DNA of 51,100 nt from NCBI GenBank assembly GCA_028291645.1, contig JAQGNU010000073.1, forward strand, positions 1-51,100, in the 5' to 3' direction. The notes below the pieces were generated by a model that was given only the letters and a program-made list of their open reading frames with translations, searched no databases and had not been told where the DNA came from. This stretch comes from Nevskia sp. (GTDB lineage Bacteria; Pseudomonadota; Gammaproteobacteria; Nevskiales; Nevskiaceae). A program made the translations under genes and the position numbers. Shown one piece after another: positions 50,965-51,100 of this stretch; positions within the stretch are counted from its first letter, which is position 1; each line of letters opens with the position of its first letter.

Positions 50965-51100
50965 GGCATAGCCTCGACGACGTCGGCTGCAAGCACGCGC
51001 GCGGAGAGCGCATCTCCACTGCGCGCGTTCACGACCCGCACGCGCTGGCCTTTGCCGCCACTCTGCTCGGCAATGCCAACCGATTCGACGGTCACGGCGC
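50961..51100 (-). CDS. flgA: Flagellar P-ring chaperone FlgA (5' end outside window)
   Basis: The last 46 codons only. The visible C-terminus (AVTVESVGIAEQSGGKGQ, then RVRVVNARSGDALSARVLA and the end VVEAMP) is the SAF-like end of FlgA, which helps assemble the P ring in the periplasm. Its TGA overlaps the flgH ATG (ATGA). The order flgA-flgH is the one common in alphaproteobacterial flagellar clusters, where flgF and flgG lie upstream; those genes would be beyond base 51100. Confidence 0.8.
   Translation of the reverse strand, partial: AVTVESVGIAEQSGGKGQRVRVVNARSGDALSARVLAADVVEAMP

Overview
The window is high-GC, gene-dense bacterial chromosome. Gene content (a PilR-type regulator, DsbD/ScsB, OMPLA phospholipase, lipoproteins, CsgG-like lipoproteins, a flagellum with P and L rings) points to a Gram-negative proteobacterium. 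A gammaproteobacterium of the Xanthomonadales/Nevskiales kind is my best guess, but that is inference from content, not from a tree.

Layout. 1-13.9 kb is mostly housekeeping: the 3' part of pilR, a DUF885 lipoprotein, an SBF/YfeH-type transporter, a YeiH-type exporter with its divergent LysR regulator, a secreted S53 (sedolisin/kumamolisin-type) peptidase, a DUF4239-type membrane protein, uvrA, moaB, queA and tRNA-Leu(CAA). 13.9-17.2 kb is an AT-richer accessory island between tRNA-Leu and cysC. It holds a tightly overlapping three-gene operon: a MazG-type nucleotide pyrophosphohydrolase with an extra C-terminal domain, a thymidylate-synthase-like protein, and a family-4-like Fe-S uracil-DNA glycosylase fused to a Panacea (DUF4065) domain. 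The island ends in a degraded stretch that carries a duplicated piece of cysC.

17.2-32.4 kb returns to core-like genes: cysC, a DUF2845 protein, dsbD/scsB with a thioredoxin-like partner, two tandem CsgG-family lipoproteins, an isoaspartyl peptidase, a membrane class III cyclase, a KefB/C antiporter, pldA, a free-methionine-sulfoxide reductase, small lipoproteins and an M20 peptidase. 32.4-34.8 kb is a patchwork: a His/Asp-rich lipoprotein, a 23-residue membrane peptide, a His-rich periplasmic protein, the second copy of a ~140-bp palindromic repeat (first copy at 25.96 kb), a brnT-brnA toxin-antitoxin pair with a palindromic operator, and a stub of a tyrosine integrase next to tRNA-Thr(TGT). 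35-36.2 kb has dps and a beta-carbonic anhydrase.

36.8-51.1 kb is flagellar. Two plus-strand genes (a TPR protein and an unknown) converge on one long minus-strand operon transcribed flgA-flgH-flgI-flgB-flgC-fliE-fliF-(FliG/SctK-like)-fliH-fliI-fliJ-(fliK-like)-flgD-flgE-(FliM/SctQ-like)-fliN-fliO-fliP-fliA. Rod, hook, ring and export genes are recognisable. The switch proteins are unusual: a 175-residue product sits in the FliG position, and the FliM-position protein lacks the N-terminal CheY-binding motif. FlgH has no lipobox cysteine, FlgD and FliF are short, and fliQ/fliR do not follow fliP.

The best candidate for an undescribed system is the MazG / TS-like / UDG-Panacea operon. Its first two enzymes resemble the phage T4 pairing of a dCTPase (MazG-like superfamily) with a dCMP hydroxymethylase (TS family), here combined with a base-excising glycosylase. 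That suggests nucleotide-pool or DNA-base surveillance, possibly anti-phage. This is a hypothesis from domain content only.
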